A DNA stretch of 64,000 bases from Gracilaria gracilis (taxonomy: Eukaryota > Rhodophyta > Florideophyceae > Gracilariales > Gracilariaceae): positions 744,001-808,000 of the forward strand of contig JARGSG010000013.1 of NCBI GenBank assembly GCA_030374805.1, given 5' to 3'. Under the pieces are notes generated by a model, which saw nothing but the letters and a program-made list of their open reading frames with translations, did not search any database and was not told the origin of the DNA. Both the position numbers and the translations under genes were made by a program. Shown one piece after another: positions 44,027 to 54,059 of the stretch. Within the stretch, counting starts at the first letter, position 1. Each line of letters opens with the position of its first letter.

Positions 44027-44780
44027 GCTTTCGAACCAGGATGATGATCAGTAAATCCTACCGCTAGCCCGTTGGATAAAACAGACACCTCGATTTTATA
44101 GCCATATAGCTTGTGCTTTCCGCTGTAGTAAACTTTTCCTTCTTCAATATTGCCAGACGGCCGGTTGCTCTGATGGAAAAACACGTCTGTGGCGTAGCGA
44201 GCAAATTTAAAGTTCTTCAAAGTGTTTCCATTTTTAATCATCTTGCCAAACTCGCATTTGCTATCCATATCAGAGATGTAGCTTTTGCAAAGCGGTTCGG
44301 CAATTATAAGGACAAATTTGGTAATCATGCGTTCGAAAGTTGGGCCTTTGATATAAACCTTCGAACAAGAAAGTCGCATTGTCCACCATGTTTAGAGACT
44401 GTTAAAGTCATAAAGAGAATATCCTTTGGACTGTTTTGATAGCGCCGTTCTTTGCCAGTGTTTCAGGTGTGACGGACGAGGCCTTCAACAGAATTCCACA
44501 TTCGAAAGAATTTTGTTGAGCTGGAATTTGTCATTCGGAGAATGCTACCGGACAATCCATTCTGAAAAAAGGAATCAAACACGAGGCAATTAGAGTCACA
44601 TTCTTCATCGGTATCCGACACATCCGCTTTGGGGTTGAATTTGTTTAGTTCTTCTTCAAAATTGATACGGGCCTCGGTGAGTAATTCCAAGGCCGTTTTG
44701 GTGTTCTGTGATGTGAGAATGGGTTGTTGGGGCATGTTGCGATTTTGAGTATCGAGAACGGGCGCAAAACTTGAAAGCAT
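44027..44780 (-). pseudogene. DDE_Tnp_4-type transposase, N-terminal half (split by Gypsy-2)
   Basis: From ATG 44780 (MLSSFAPVL) through FFRMWNSVEGLVRHT, a TGA, then YQNSPKDILFMTLTVSKHGGQCDFLV. After a frameshift near 44340 the frame reads ERMITKFVLIIAEPL and the nuclease start: first Asp in YATDVFFHQSNRPSG, then KVYYSGKHKLYGYKIEVSVLSNGLAVGFTDHHPGSKA, where Gypsy-2 interrupts. The YYSGKHKLYGYK and DHHPGS motifs are typical of ISL2EU/PIF-type DDE nucleases. Reads inward from the right TIR. Confidence 0.75.
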
Positions 44781-45244
44781 CAGAAAGTACGGTACCTGAT
44801 CTACAGAGAAGGGTTATATCTACTGTTCTAAGCAAAGCGGCTGACTTGAGTTCACAACGGCAAGACTGAGCAGCTACTCAAAAACTCGGTGCCTGTACAA
44901 TTTACAGTTACTTTTGTTTATTCTAGTTGTAGCTACACATTTATGGCGATACATGCTAGAAGACTGACTGTATATAACTGTGTTGCGTGGTTCAGGTCAA
45001 AGAAAAGCGTTTAATGTAGTTCGCAACAAACAGGGTCGATATTATACTTTTTGATAGATCATATAGTGTTTATAGTATAACAGTCGTTATTTGTCTGTCA
45101 GGTTACTAACTACGTGGAAGGTCTAATGGGCTCCTAAAAAGCATAATTGTCTGTTGCGTGTGCATGGGGAGTTGCACTCATAGAAAGAACTCCATCTCGG
45201 AAACCTGAACTTTCTGAAACATAAAATTATCAGTTTCACGTTTC
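44781..45244. other. AT-rich sub-terminal stretch of the composite element
   Basis: Between the transposase start and the right TIR; likely its promoter and transposase-binding region. No motif identified. Confidence 0.35.
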
Positions 45245-45265
45245 GTAAACTTATAGAACGCCCCT
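45245..45265 (-). repeat. Right terminal inverted repeat of the composite element
   Basis: Exact reverse complement of 13801-13821; beyond 21 bases the two ends differ. Confidence 0.85.
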
Positions 45266-46184
45266 CAGGCTCTCAACGGTTTCGTCGTAGCCCTTTGCAT
45301 CCACACTGAATTCATCGTTCCTCGGAAGCTCAAACATGGGCGCTGTGCTTATAAAATCCTGATAAACACTTGCATTTCTTGTTACAAGAAAATTCGTTTG
45401 TCCAGCTGCTTCACGGACATACGGCATATACGAAATCTTACCAGCTGGCGCTCTAGCCAGAAGAGGAACCTCCAGCCTTGCTTTTCCCTCTGCGTTCTGC
45501 AGCAGTGTGAGTACCTCGGACTCGCACTTGTTGAAAATGATGGAAAAGTTATAGGAAGGATCGATATTAACTTCTCGAATAGCTGCTAGTATGTGTGTCA
45601 TAGTAGCTAAATCGTTAGGACGCAAACGCCCAGACTCAAGTGTCGAGACAAAGATGAGCTTGATTCGTCCACCCTGTCTGAAAGCTTTTGAAATTTCGGC
45701 AGCGGCCCGTTCCCGAATACCAACATCATCGAGCCCAGGCGTATCGGAGTATCGAACCCCATTGAAATACTTCGTATCCAGGGCACTAAATCCGCTTCCA
45801 AGAGACACGCCTGATGTGAAAATCACTCTCCCGATAATGCAGTTCAGAATGGAAGATTTCCCAGAGCCTGGGTTTCCAGCAACAATCACATGTTCTTGCA
45901 TCGGCATCTTTCGCATCTTAAGTGAAGTACTGCTCCAGTGATAACGTGGAACCTTTCTCGAACAGCCTTCGTAGGAGAGTGAAAGCAGGCCGTTCATTTT
46001 ATATGACAGTGCAACCGAACCCCGAAAACTGGCCTTTTGGGCAAGCAAGCCTGGGCTGTCTGCGCCTACAGTCGAATCCATCGCGCCCACACGAAATCGT
46101 GTGGTCTCGTCGAATACGCCCTCGTCTCGGAGATTGCCTCATTGAGGCTTATAACATTTGCGTGAGAGGCACTAAACTTACGCA
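45251..46184 (-). pseudogene. GTPase A, copy 2: frameshifted and truncated
   Basis: Same as 8722-9646 but with one C missing near 46121 (ACGCCCTCG versus ACGCCCCTCG), which shifts the frame after about 24 codons. The C-terminus is cut after VESL, where the inverted repeat supplies R-G-V-L-stop. The G domain is intact and could be translated from an internal ATG (46082). G1, G3 and NKCE motifs are as in copy 1, with one codon missing near GFSALD. Confidence 0.8.
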
Positions 46185-46768
46185 TTTAAAACCTTTTTAA
46201 TACCCATACTGATCTACTGCCTCCTCTGAAACTCAGGTATGTACACACATTCAGAGAATACAGAGCGCCGATATAAAACTTGCCAAGAGTCTTACACGAT
46301 ACTGTACAGTTGGCTAAACGAATTGTCTGGACACACCTAACTTGCCAGTTCTTCGAAGTTCTTCGAAGAGAGGGGTTCTTCAGTCGTCACTGAACATTCT
46401 AGAGTAAGCTGTGGAAGTTCACCTGCGAAATCTCTGCATTCAGGACGCAAGTTTGTTCTAGGTTAGAATACTCACTCTTAAGTGACGGTCAAAGATTTTA
46501 GAAGCAAGGACTTCCACTCACTCAGGGAGGTAGATTCGTTGTCTTGAATTTGCGGTTGGGCGGTGTCATCTCGTTCCTTAAATAACAGATGGGTCCATTT
46601 TCTCTGGGAGCAGGTTCATTTCTTCTCTAGGCAAGCGCAGTTGCTTCATTTCATTTCAATGCCTTTGTAGATTAAGGTTTGCAACCATCTTGGCTACAAT
46701 CCCGGCTCGAATCTCTGTCCAACTTGCTTAGATTCACCTTTGGACTTTTTCGCCAACACATATCGACC
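46185..46768. promoter_or_regulatory. Divergent promoter region between GTPases A and B, copy 2
   Basis: Nearly identical to 9647-10230, including the GTTCTTCGAA double repeat; lacks the upstream ATG present in copy 1. Confidence 0.35.
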
Positions 46769-48376
46769 ATGGAGACAACGAAAGAAAGCGGCAGCATGAT
46801 ATCATCGGGAAAGGGTATCAACAAAAGTGATGGTCATAAATCTGAAAGCCGTGGCGATTGCCGTGGCGACTGGGAGCATCAACAAGGTAACACTGATTGG
46901 GTCACAGCGGAACAGAATCCTTCCTATATGTATCCCGAAAGCACAAGTAGTGATCTTGGCGGCAAGAGTAAAGATAAACCTAGCGGAACAGATGACCCGT
47001 CCCTTTATGTTGATATCGCCGGTAAAATAGTTCTCCCCAATGAAGAATGCAAGGTTCAACATGAAGTGCAGGATCCTCTAGACCGTATGAATCCAGAAGA
47101 ACATCGGACGGCGCAAGAACAGTGGAGCACCCAACATCGCTTTGCTGAACAACAACTTCCTGCTCTACAACAATACCGAGCTTCGCAAGAAAACTGGGCC
47201 CCGCAAGGACCCAGGGTTCGGCAAGAACGCCGTACGACGCAAGAATCGGGAATTCCACAAGAAGGTCAGACTCCGAAAGAACACCAAACACCAGAAGCCA
47301 TCCCCTATCCGGCACATCTCTATCCTCAACATGCCCAGGAGCATCCTACGACATTGACAGGACACGAATATACAATGGACCCTCTGCCGGTCTCGAAGCA
47401 GCCTTTCGCACAACCTTCGTCACCAACGGCAGGTAAGATAAAAGCCCAAACTACTCTGTCGGACAATGAGGTCGCAACCAAGATGCCCGCTTGCTTCATG
47501 GATGAACCAACTGCAGCAATCAGCGAACCCATAAGAGTGATCGTTTTGGGGAATCCAGGAGTAGGTAAGTCAACCATCCAAAACACTCTAGTGGGAGAAG
47601 CAGTCTTCGAGTCTGGTATCTCTTTGGGAGGAGGTCTTACGAAGCGCATTGAATCATGTGCAAGAGAAGGTTGGACGTTCGTAGACACGCCTGGTTTGGA
47701 TGATATATATCATAGAAATACGGCGGCGCAGGAATTGTCAAAAGCTTTTCGTGGACCTTGTTGGGCTAAAATCGTGTTTGTCACGGCTTTGGAAGCGGGT
47801 CGTGTTCGTGCAGCTGATGTGTGTACGCTGGCGACCATTGTGACAGCATTGAAGAAAGCAGGAGTGGAAATGCGTGATCGATATGCGCTGATTGTGAACA
47901 AATGTGAGCCTTCATTGGCTGAGAAGCTTGATAATGAGCACTACCGTGAACTTCGTGCCAAGGTGTTGGATCCGTTTCTCCTGGTGGAGAAAACAAGACA
48001 AGTAAGAACCATTAGACTTGAAGTGGGTTTGCGTGGAAAGGGTGGTGTTTTGTTTAGAGAAGAAGAAAACGCTCAGCTACGGCAATTGGTGGATCGCACG
48101 CCAAAGATTTATTTTCCTGCAAAGCCGGAGGTGAGGTTAGACGTTGAAAACTTTGAAAGTGCGACGCAAATGATGGACGAAGAGTTGAATCAACGCCCTA
48201 ATCAAGCCCAACAAAGTGCAGGAGCTGGTAGATACAAAGCTTCTGAAACTGGAGGCAGAAAGATAACCCATTCGCAGTCTGGTTTCGGGAGCGAGAGGTT
48301 GGGAAGGTGGAAGAGTAAGCTTCGTGGAATTATCTCCGATATGCTTGAAACTGGGGTGGCGTTGTCCATCGCGTAG
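46769..48376 (+). pseudogene. GTPase B, copy 2, 3' end replaced by Copia LTR
   Basis: ATG 46769, identical to copy 1 apart from LVGEA and SLGGGL, up to ISDMLET. Copia inserted here, and translation would end seven residues into the LTR (GVALSIA-stop). Only the last 20 or so residues are lost, so the G domain remains whole and the protein may still be made. The lost tail lies at 55673-55740. Confidence 0.85.
48347..48351. repeat. Target-site duplication of Copia, left (GAAAC)
   Basis: GAAAC before the LTR; repeated at 55668-55672. Copy 1 of the duplication has the single, empty site. Confidence 0.95.
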
Positions 48377-48675
48377 ACGGTAGCAAGGCGAGTGGGGTTG
48401 ACGAGCGGGCCGGCTAGAGCAAACGGGAGCAAGGACCAGCAGAAAGAGGGAGAGACTGTTCTCTCCGTGCTGGCTCCCCCGGGACTCGCGCAGGCGCTGC
48501 GGAGTCCCGGTATTTTATTGTAGTGGTGTTAGGCGCGCCTCTAGCGCGGAGGCGCGCCCGAGCTCAAAGTGATAGGGCGCTCAGGGGGCTGGGCACATGA
48601 GCGCGTAGTGATGGCTGACACAAAGAGGCCCGCCAACGGCGGCTGGGCCTTGAGCACCGTGTACAGCTGTCCACA
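48352..48675 (-). repeat. Copia 3' LTR (324 bp)
   Basis: TGGGGTGGCG...TGTCCACA on the plus strand. Contains two strong hairpins (GGGACTC...GAGTCCC and GGCGCGCC...GGCGCGCC) near its middle. Confidence 0.95.
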
Positions 48676-49019
48676 CCCCCCCTGTTGCTCTGGATTAGAT
48701 TCCAGAGCAAAAGATGCTAAAAAAAATTTTATCGCGCGCCGCATCCTCCAGCCAGCTGGCAGCTAGCTGGCAGCTAGCTGGCAGCTGTCTGGGTAGTATT
48801 TGACACCGCGCGCTACCGCTGTGGCGTCGTCGCTCCTTCTCCGACAACTGGGCTCGCATAGCTACAGCTCTGTCGCGGCTCGGTCAGCTTTGTTGCGCGC
48901 GTTCGGTGAAGGGCTCCCAAGTCAATAGACATTGCTGCGGCTCGGAGAACGCGCGTAGTAGAGCAGGTACGTTACTGACTCAACCGTGTGGATTGTTACT
49001 TCTCAAAAACAGAAAGAAG
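48676..49019. other. Copia polypurine tract and leader of the antisense ORF
   Basis: Seven C (G7 on the element strand) directly follow the LTR: the polypurine tract. An 11-bp tandem unit (AGCTAGCTGGC) repeats about 2.5 times at 48760-48790. The rest is GC-rich and non-coding; probably the promoter or leader of the antisense ORF. Confidence 0.55.
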
Positions 49020-50480
49020 ATGTTGGTGAAGAAGTCGAAAGCTATCCGGATCAGTCGCGTCCGCGGCGCTGGGAGCGCTGCGTCGCATCGTCAGAAGCTG
49101 GATCATGCGCGTGCGCAGCGAAATTTCAGCAAGCGATTGGCTTCGCTTCACGACGTTGTCGGACCTGAATACCTTCTTAAGAGAGGCGTTGCCAAACAAT
49201 GTACGAAGAAACAAAGCCGTGATCAAGATTACGCCGCTATCGTAAAGGCCCGTATGCGGGAAATCCGTAAGCAACGTGCGGTGGAGAAACGATTTGTGTT
49301 GCCCGTTGGCACGCACGTCCCTGACGCTTATGTCCAGGACAAGTGGAGCATGAATTCGATTTTGCATGTTTCCCGCGTGGACGAAGGGCATCGCGAGCGG
49401 TACATGATCGAACACATTGATGGCGATCATCTCACTATCCGCGCCTCGCAGCTCGACGATTTGGCTGGTCTTGCTGTCCGACGTTGGTGTCAGGTACGGC
49501 CCAAAACTCGCCTTGATCATGAAACTGCGGGGCGTTACGGCCTGTACAAGGATGTTGGTGAAGGAGAGCGTTGGACTGTTGACGCTGTTATGTACCTTGC
49601 GGAAGATAAGGTGATGGAGGGTGAGCGTGGCGTTCGTCGCCTAGAAGGCGGTTGTTATTATGGCCACAATCACGATGAGCCTTTTTGGGGCTGGCAACAG
49701 ATAGAGTTCAACTCTGTGAGTGGCTCTGGTCTGGCGAATGCGCTTACCATCCAAGGTCTGTGGAGTGGCGGGATTCCTTTCAGGAAGGAGTACGACTCCC
49801 TAACCGATGCATGGAGGGTGGTGGCGCTTGATGACTGCAAGGTTCTCGATTGTCTTGATTCGTGGTGTGTGAAGAATCCAGGTGTTGCTGTTCGCGTCTC
49901 AAGCCCTGGAGATCGCGAAAGAACTGAAGAGACGAGACGATTCGAGCTGCGCGAGGAGCGCATGGTGGTGTGCAAATCTTCCACCATGTGCATCCAAACT
50001 GCGCTTGCCAATGCTGTGGCACGAGTTGTTGATGAAGATTATGCCTTTAAGTCCGTGTTTGGAGAGAGTGTCGGTAACATGTTGTGCTTTAGCGATGCTG
50101 CTCGGTGGGTTGATGAATTCGCGAACCGAGTTGAGCTCCATCGAATCCATTATCGCCGGAGCGATTATCGCGATACCCTTAGGTGGCTGTTGGCACAGAA
50201 GGATGGCGTCTACGTCGTGAGGCTGCGCGCACGGAACGTCGATCACGTTGTTTGTGTTGACGTTGGGCGTGGCGAGGTTTTGGACGCTGTTGAGCAGTAT
50301 CCACTAAGGCTCTGTGAGGAGTCCCTTAAGTGTTGCGTTGGGGACTCGGCGGCCTTCGAGCGAGTTATGGAAGTGCGCCGCGTTGTTGCCGTTCCACGCC
50401 GTGAGGGGAAGAGCAAGAACAGGAGCGGGAAGGCAAGGCGTCTTCAGCGCAAGAAGAGGAAGTCCTTGAAAGTGCAGTAG
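49020..50480 (+). CDS. Antisense ORF of Copia, 486 aa, possible papain-like cysteine protease
   Basis: First ATG is at 49020 (MLVKKSKAIRISRVRG); tail-to-tail with pol, 36 bases apart. N- and C-termini are very basic (RRLQRKKRKSLKVQ at the end), suggesting nuclear entry or nucleic-acid binding. Two segments share a pattern, KWSMNSILHVSRVDEG (about 108-123) and RWTVDAVMYLAEDKVMEG (184-201), with a weak look of chromo-type beta repeats. In the C-terminal third, STMCIQTALANAV (Cys324), NVDHVVCVD (His409) and GEVLDAVEQ (Asp422) are ordered as in papain-fold cysteine proteases. This assignment is by pattern only. The ORF is open and gene-like in an element whose LTRs are still identical. Confidence 0.7.
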   Translation: MLVKKSKAIRISRVRGAGSAASHRQKLDHARAQRNFSKRLASLHDVVGPEYLLKRGVAKQCTKKQSRDQDYAAIVKARMREIRKQRAVEKRFVLPVGTHVPDAYVQDKWSMNSILHVSRVDEGHRERYMIEHIDGDHLTIRASQLDDLAGLAVRRWCQVRPKTRLDHETAGRYGLYKDVGEGERWTVDAVMYLAEDKVMEGERGVRRLEGGCYYGHNHDEPFWGWQQIEFNSVSGSGLANALTIQGLWSGGIPFRKEYDSLTDAWRVVALDDCKVLDCLDSWCVKNPGVAVRVSSPGDRERTEETRRFELREERMVVCKSSTMCIQTALANAVARVVDEDYAFKSVFGESVGNMLCFSDAARWVDEFANRVELHRIHYRRSDYRDTLRWLLAQKDGVYVVRLRARNVDHVVCVDVGRGEVLDAVEQYPLRLCEESLKCCVGDSAAFERVMEVRRVVAVPRREGKSKNRSGKARRLQRKKRKSLKVQ

Positions 50481-50516
50481 GTGGTTGTGTTTCACAATTG
50501 CGTAGTAGATAAATGT

Positions 50517-53500
50517 TTAAACTTGGCTAATAGAGTCTAAGATCTCCTTAGAGACGATACCAGTCTTCATCATTTGATTTAGCTTCTTAAAGGCATAATG
50601 GTTAATCTTTGTAAGAGCATCCGCAGGGTTGACCGGTCCTGGGATCCATCTTAACGAGTTGATCTCCCGGGCCTCGAAAGAATCTCGTAGCCGTGCGACT
50701 GTGGGGCGGAGTCGAAAGTCCTTCTGCTCGTGTAGTGTAGATATTGTACTATAGAGTCCAAACGAATCTACAAACATTTGCAAGTTTGGCCTTGGCCTTT
50801 GACCAGATGGGTGCATCATGTAAGGCACCGTCTCGGCCAGGTAGATTGCTCGGTCCGCTGTGTGGGCGGCGGCTAGTATTTCCGCACCCGCGGAGGAGAA
50901 GGAAACTCGGTTCTGCTTGGAGCTGTGCCAATCTAGAACGTGGAACACATGGCGATCTTTTGAGGAGAAGGAGAGCCCGCACAGGAACCCTGTTTGTCCG
51001 TAGGAGGTGTTGCCTGAAGCAGCATCGCTAAATGCCACCACATCCGCGTCGAAGTGGCGCGGAGACATCGGCTCAACAGGTGCTCTGTAGAGCAGGGTTG
51101 GAGATAGCGACTTTAAGTGCACCAGCGCTTGGTTGAGTTGTCGTATATGGGAGACCTTGAGGTGAGCGACATTCTGTTGCAGCTTGCTCGCTACCAAGGA
51201 GGCCTGTGGGAGGATGCCGTGGCCAAGGAAGTTTAGCTTTCCAGTCAGGGCTTGGAACCCACGTAGTTCTTCCAACGTGCATTCACTTTCGTGCTCCTTC
51301 TTGCGCTCATGACTGAGTTCAATCTGCTTAATCGTCGAGAGGAACTCCGCCATACTCAAGGAGACGCTGTAATCTGAATGTTGTTTGACAAACAAGCGGT
51401 TGAAGACAATGTCCTGTCCTTGGTTAAAACGGCCCACATCGAACTTGGAAGAGATTTGCTGCCGAAAACGCTCCATGCGTTCGGGTTTTCCGGCAAATAT
51501 CATGTCGTCGACGACTTTGGCTAGTGCCAACACGAGTTCGTCGCCTTCCCACATTAGGAAGAGTTGTGGGATGCCAGGAACGTCGACAAAGCCTATGTCC
51601 AGAAGCCATTCCTCCACGCAGAGTTGCCATAGCCGTCCGGACTCTACAAGTCCATAGGCTGGAGCGAGTAGCTTCCAGACTTCGTCGGTGTAAGTGCTCC
51701 ACCCACGTGGGGGGCGCATGTATATATCTCGCTTCAACTCTCCGGCTTGGAGGTAAGCCGACTTTACGTCCAGGGAGGCAATAGGGAAGTGGAACAAGGA
51801 GGATAGGGAGAGGAGCGTGCGGATTGTGGAAAACTGCGCCGTCGAGGAATCGGAGCGAAGGTCGTCCTTCTCGCGATCCCTATTCCCATGAGGGACTAGG
51901 CGGCACTTTAGCTTCATGGTCTTCCCTTCACCGTCGTGTTTTACGACGAAGAAGTGGTGAGAGGAGATGAGGGACTAGGCGGCACTTTAGCTTCATGGTC
52001 TTCCCTTCACCGTCGTGTTTTACGACGAAGAAGTGGTGAGAGGAGATGAGGTTGGCATCCCTAGGGATGGACCGAATGGATACCGCACGATACGCTCCCT
52101 TCTCCTTGTAGTTTCGCTTCTCCTTGGCAATAGATTCATCAAGTAGCCACCTCGGCGCGCCTTGGAGCTTGTGTTCCGTGAGTGGGTCGTTGCCAAACTT
52201 TTCATGAAGCTGCTTCAAGATGGTTTGCTTGGTGGAGGTTAGGGATGCTTTTGGAGGAAGAGCAGTTGAGGATGATGCGAGTTCGCCAATGTCCTTCGAC
52301 GGTATGTTGAAAGGACGAATGGCTGTTGCCCCGGCTAGATACGCGGAGCTAAGGGGATGGTCATCCCACTCTGCAAAAGCAGTGTGCATCTCTTGGTCAT
52401 CTTCAAGTAGTGGTGGCTCCTCTGTTATCTGAACGAGCGGGTTTGTTGAGAGTTCCGGCTGTTCCTGCTGTGGGACCACTTCAGGGTCGGGCGAAGGTTG
52501 AGGAAATTCGGTGTACCCAAGTTCTATGCGCTCGAGTTCTTCGAGCAGCTTAGACTTGGGGCGTAGGCGAAGGTCTTCGTACGCAACAGTGTACGAGAAA
52601 CCGCGGAGGTCTTCTGTCGCCGAGACGATTACGAAGTGTTCATAGACCTCCTTGACAAACCCTGGATACCACTGTCCCCTCCTTGCGTTTTTCACAAAGT
52701 AGTAGACTGGTGTCTTGGGGACGAGCAGTGTCCTGTCGAAGTGCTTGACGTCTTTTGTGCGGAGGAACGTATGCAGAGCTTGGCGAGATGCTTTCTCGTG
52801 ATAGGCATCGGCGAGGTCCTTTGTAAGCCTAGCCTTGGGCAGGCCCTGGAGCGCCGGCCTATACCCTCGAGCAAGCTCGAAACTGGATACGAACCTCGAG
52901 CCTAGCAAGATGTTCTTGAGGAAAGCGGCTCTAGCGACCAGTTCTTGGTCGGAGGGGCACTGTTGCCATCTAGGAGCCGTGAATTGCCTGTCTTTAACGA
53001 GGCGTTGGATCAGATATCTGATGGCTTCGTTGGAAGACTCCACGATTCCTAGTTTGTTGTGCCGACGGGCTGGCCTAGGGGAGAACGTAATGCCATGAGA
53101 GGCACACATTGCCCTGAACTCTTGGCAATCGAATTCTGGATCGCCCGAGAGTTCGGTGGGCGCCCCATGAGATGAGATCCAATGGATCACAAAGCTTTCC
53201 GCAGCTTTTTTCATGTTCCTCGAGAGGCATAGCCATGCGACTGAGAAACCTGAGGCTGCATCCTTCATGTGAAGGATTGGGAGGTTGCCGAGCTCGGCTA
53301 CAAACATGAAGTCCACTTGGACGTGCTCATTGAATTCTTTCAAGATACGGGAGAAGGAGACCTTCCTGGACGCTAATGGGCGCCCAGTGCTCGCACATGT
53401 CGTACATGAGTCATAGGCCGATTGTAGCAAGGCTTCGAGCGTCCTTGTGAGGACTCCCGCCCGTTGGCAGATCCTCTTCATGTCCTTCGGACGTAGGTGA

Positions 53501-54031
53501 GTGTAGAGATGAAAGCGCTTAGCGAAGCGCTCTTCATTCTCTATCGTCGTTCCCTTTAGAGCAAGGTTCTTCGCGAAGAAGGACTTGACAGAAGAGGTGG
53601 ACGAGGGCACAAGGAGGAGTCTGGTTCGCTTCGTGAGTTCGGAACCAGTGTGATAGGTTCGGAGCAGGATTGAAGCGGAGTTGCCGACAACTCCTTCAGG
53701 AATTAGAACTTTGTTATCCTGGTTCAGGAGATCGGAACGTGAAAGTACGTCGTTGCCCAACAGAATTGGCCCCTTGCCATCCACTACGTAGAAGGGTAGC
53801 GAGAAGGGAGTTCCATTCTCGTCATTACCTTTAAGTTTCCACATGGCGAAGGTTGGCATGGCATCAATGCACTCTTCACCGAAGCCGTGAAGGAAAGGTT
53901 CGCAATCCAACTCATCGAGGGCTAAGTCTACTCCCAATGACACGCAGAGCTGTGCAATGGCGCACAGAGATCCGACACTCTTTGGACAGCCCGGGTCGAC
54001 GATTGGGTTTGGGTCCGCGAAGGCAGGAAAG
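50517..54031 (-). pseudogene. pol: Copia pol: protease, integrase, RT, RNase H; broken by a 79-bp duplication
   Basis: The frame begins with a protease-like VDPGCPKSV (Pro where Ser or Thr is usual) and PILLGNDVL. The integrase has HHCC (HLYTHLRP...CTTCASTG), D (VQVDFMFVA), D (SGDPEFDCQEF) and E (KLGIVESSNEA). RT begins near MKLKCRLVPHG and has LDVKSAYLQAGELKRDIYMRPP and the catalytic VVDDMIF; RNase H has AFSDAASGNTSYGQTG. Between the two parts 51891-51969 is repeated in tandem (unit 79 bp, not a multiple of 3), which shifts the frame. Otherwise open. Confidence 0.9.
51891..52048. repeat. 79-bp tandem duplication inside Copia pol
   Basis: The unit starting AGGGACTAGGCGGCAC at 51891 is repeated at 51970. 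It covers MKLKCRLVPH at the start of RT. Confidence 0.9.
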
Positions 54032-54059
54032 AGGTCGGAATAGGCTCCTTCCCCTGCAG

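Larger units (their letters stand above)
13801..45265. mobile_element. TIR-bounded composite: probable gene-capturing DNA transposon with nested LTR elements
   Basis: Bounded by perfect 21-bp inverted repeats. Without the two Gypsy elements it would be about 10.2 kb. From left to right it carries an unknown ORF (X), fragments of EF4/LepA, DNA2, a DFR-like reductase and a probable signal peptide peptidase, a HARBI1-like transposase, and a second DDE_Tnp_4-type transposase reading inward from the right end. A TIR beginning GGGGCG, a DDE_Tnp_4 transposase and captured gene pieces fit PIF/Harbinger or ISL2EU-type transposons. The two flanks lie in different genes (C on the left, A on the right), so no single target-site duplication can be read. 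Confidence 0.6.

Noticed and set aside
48753-48790. Short tandem repeat as a CRISPR-like array
   Set aside because: Unit of 11 bp without spacers, in a eukaryotic LTR element.
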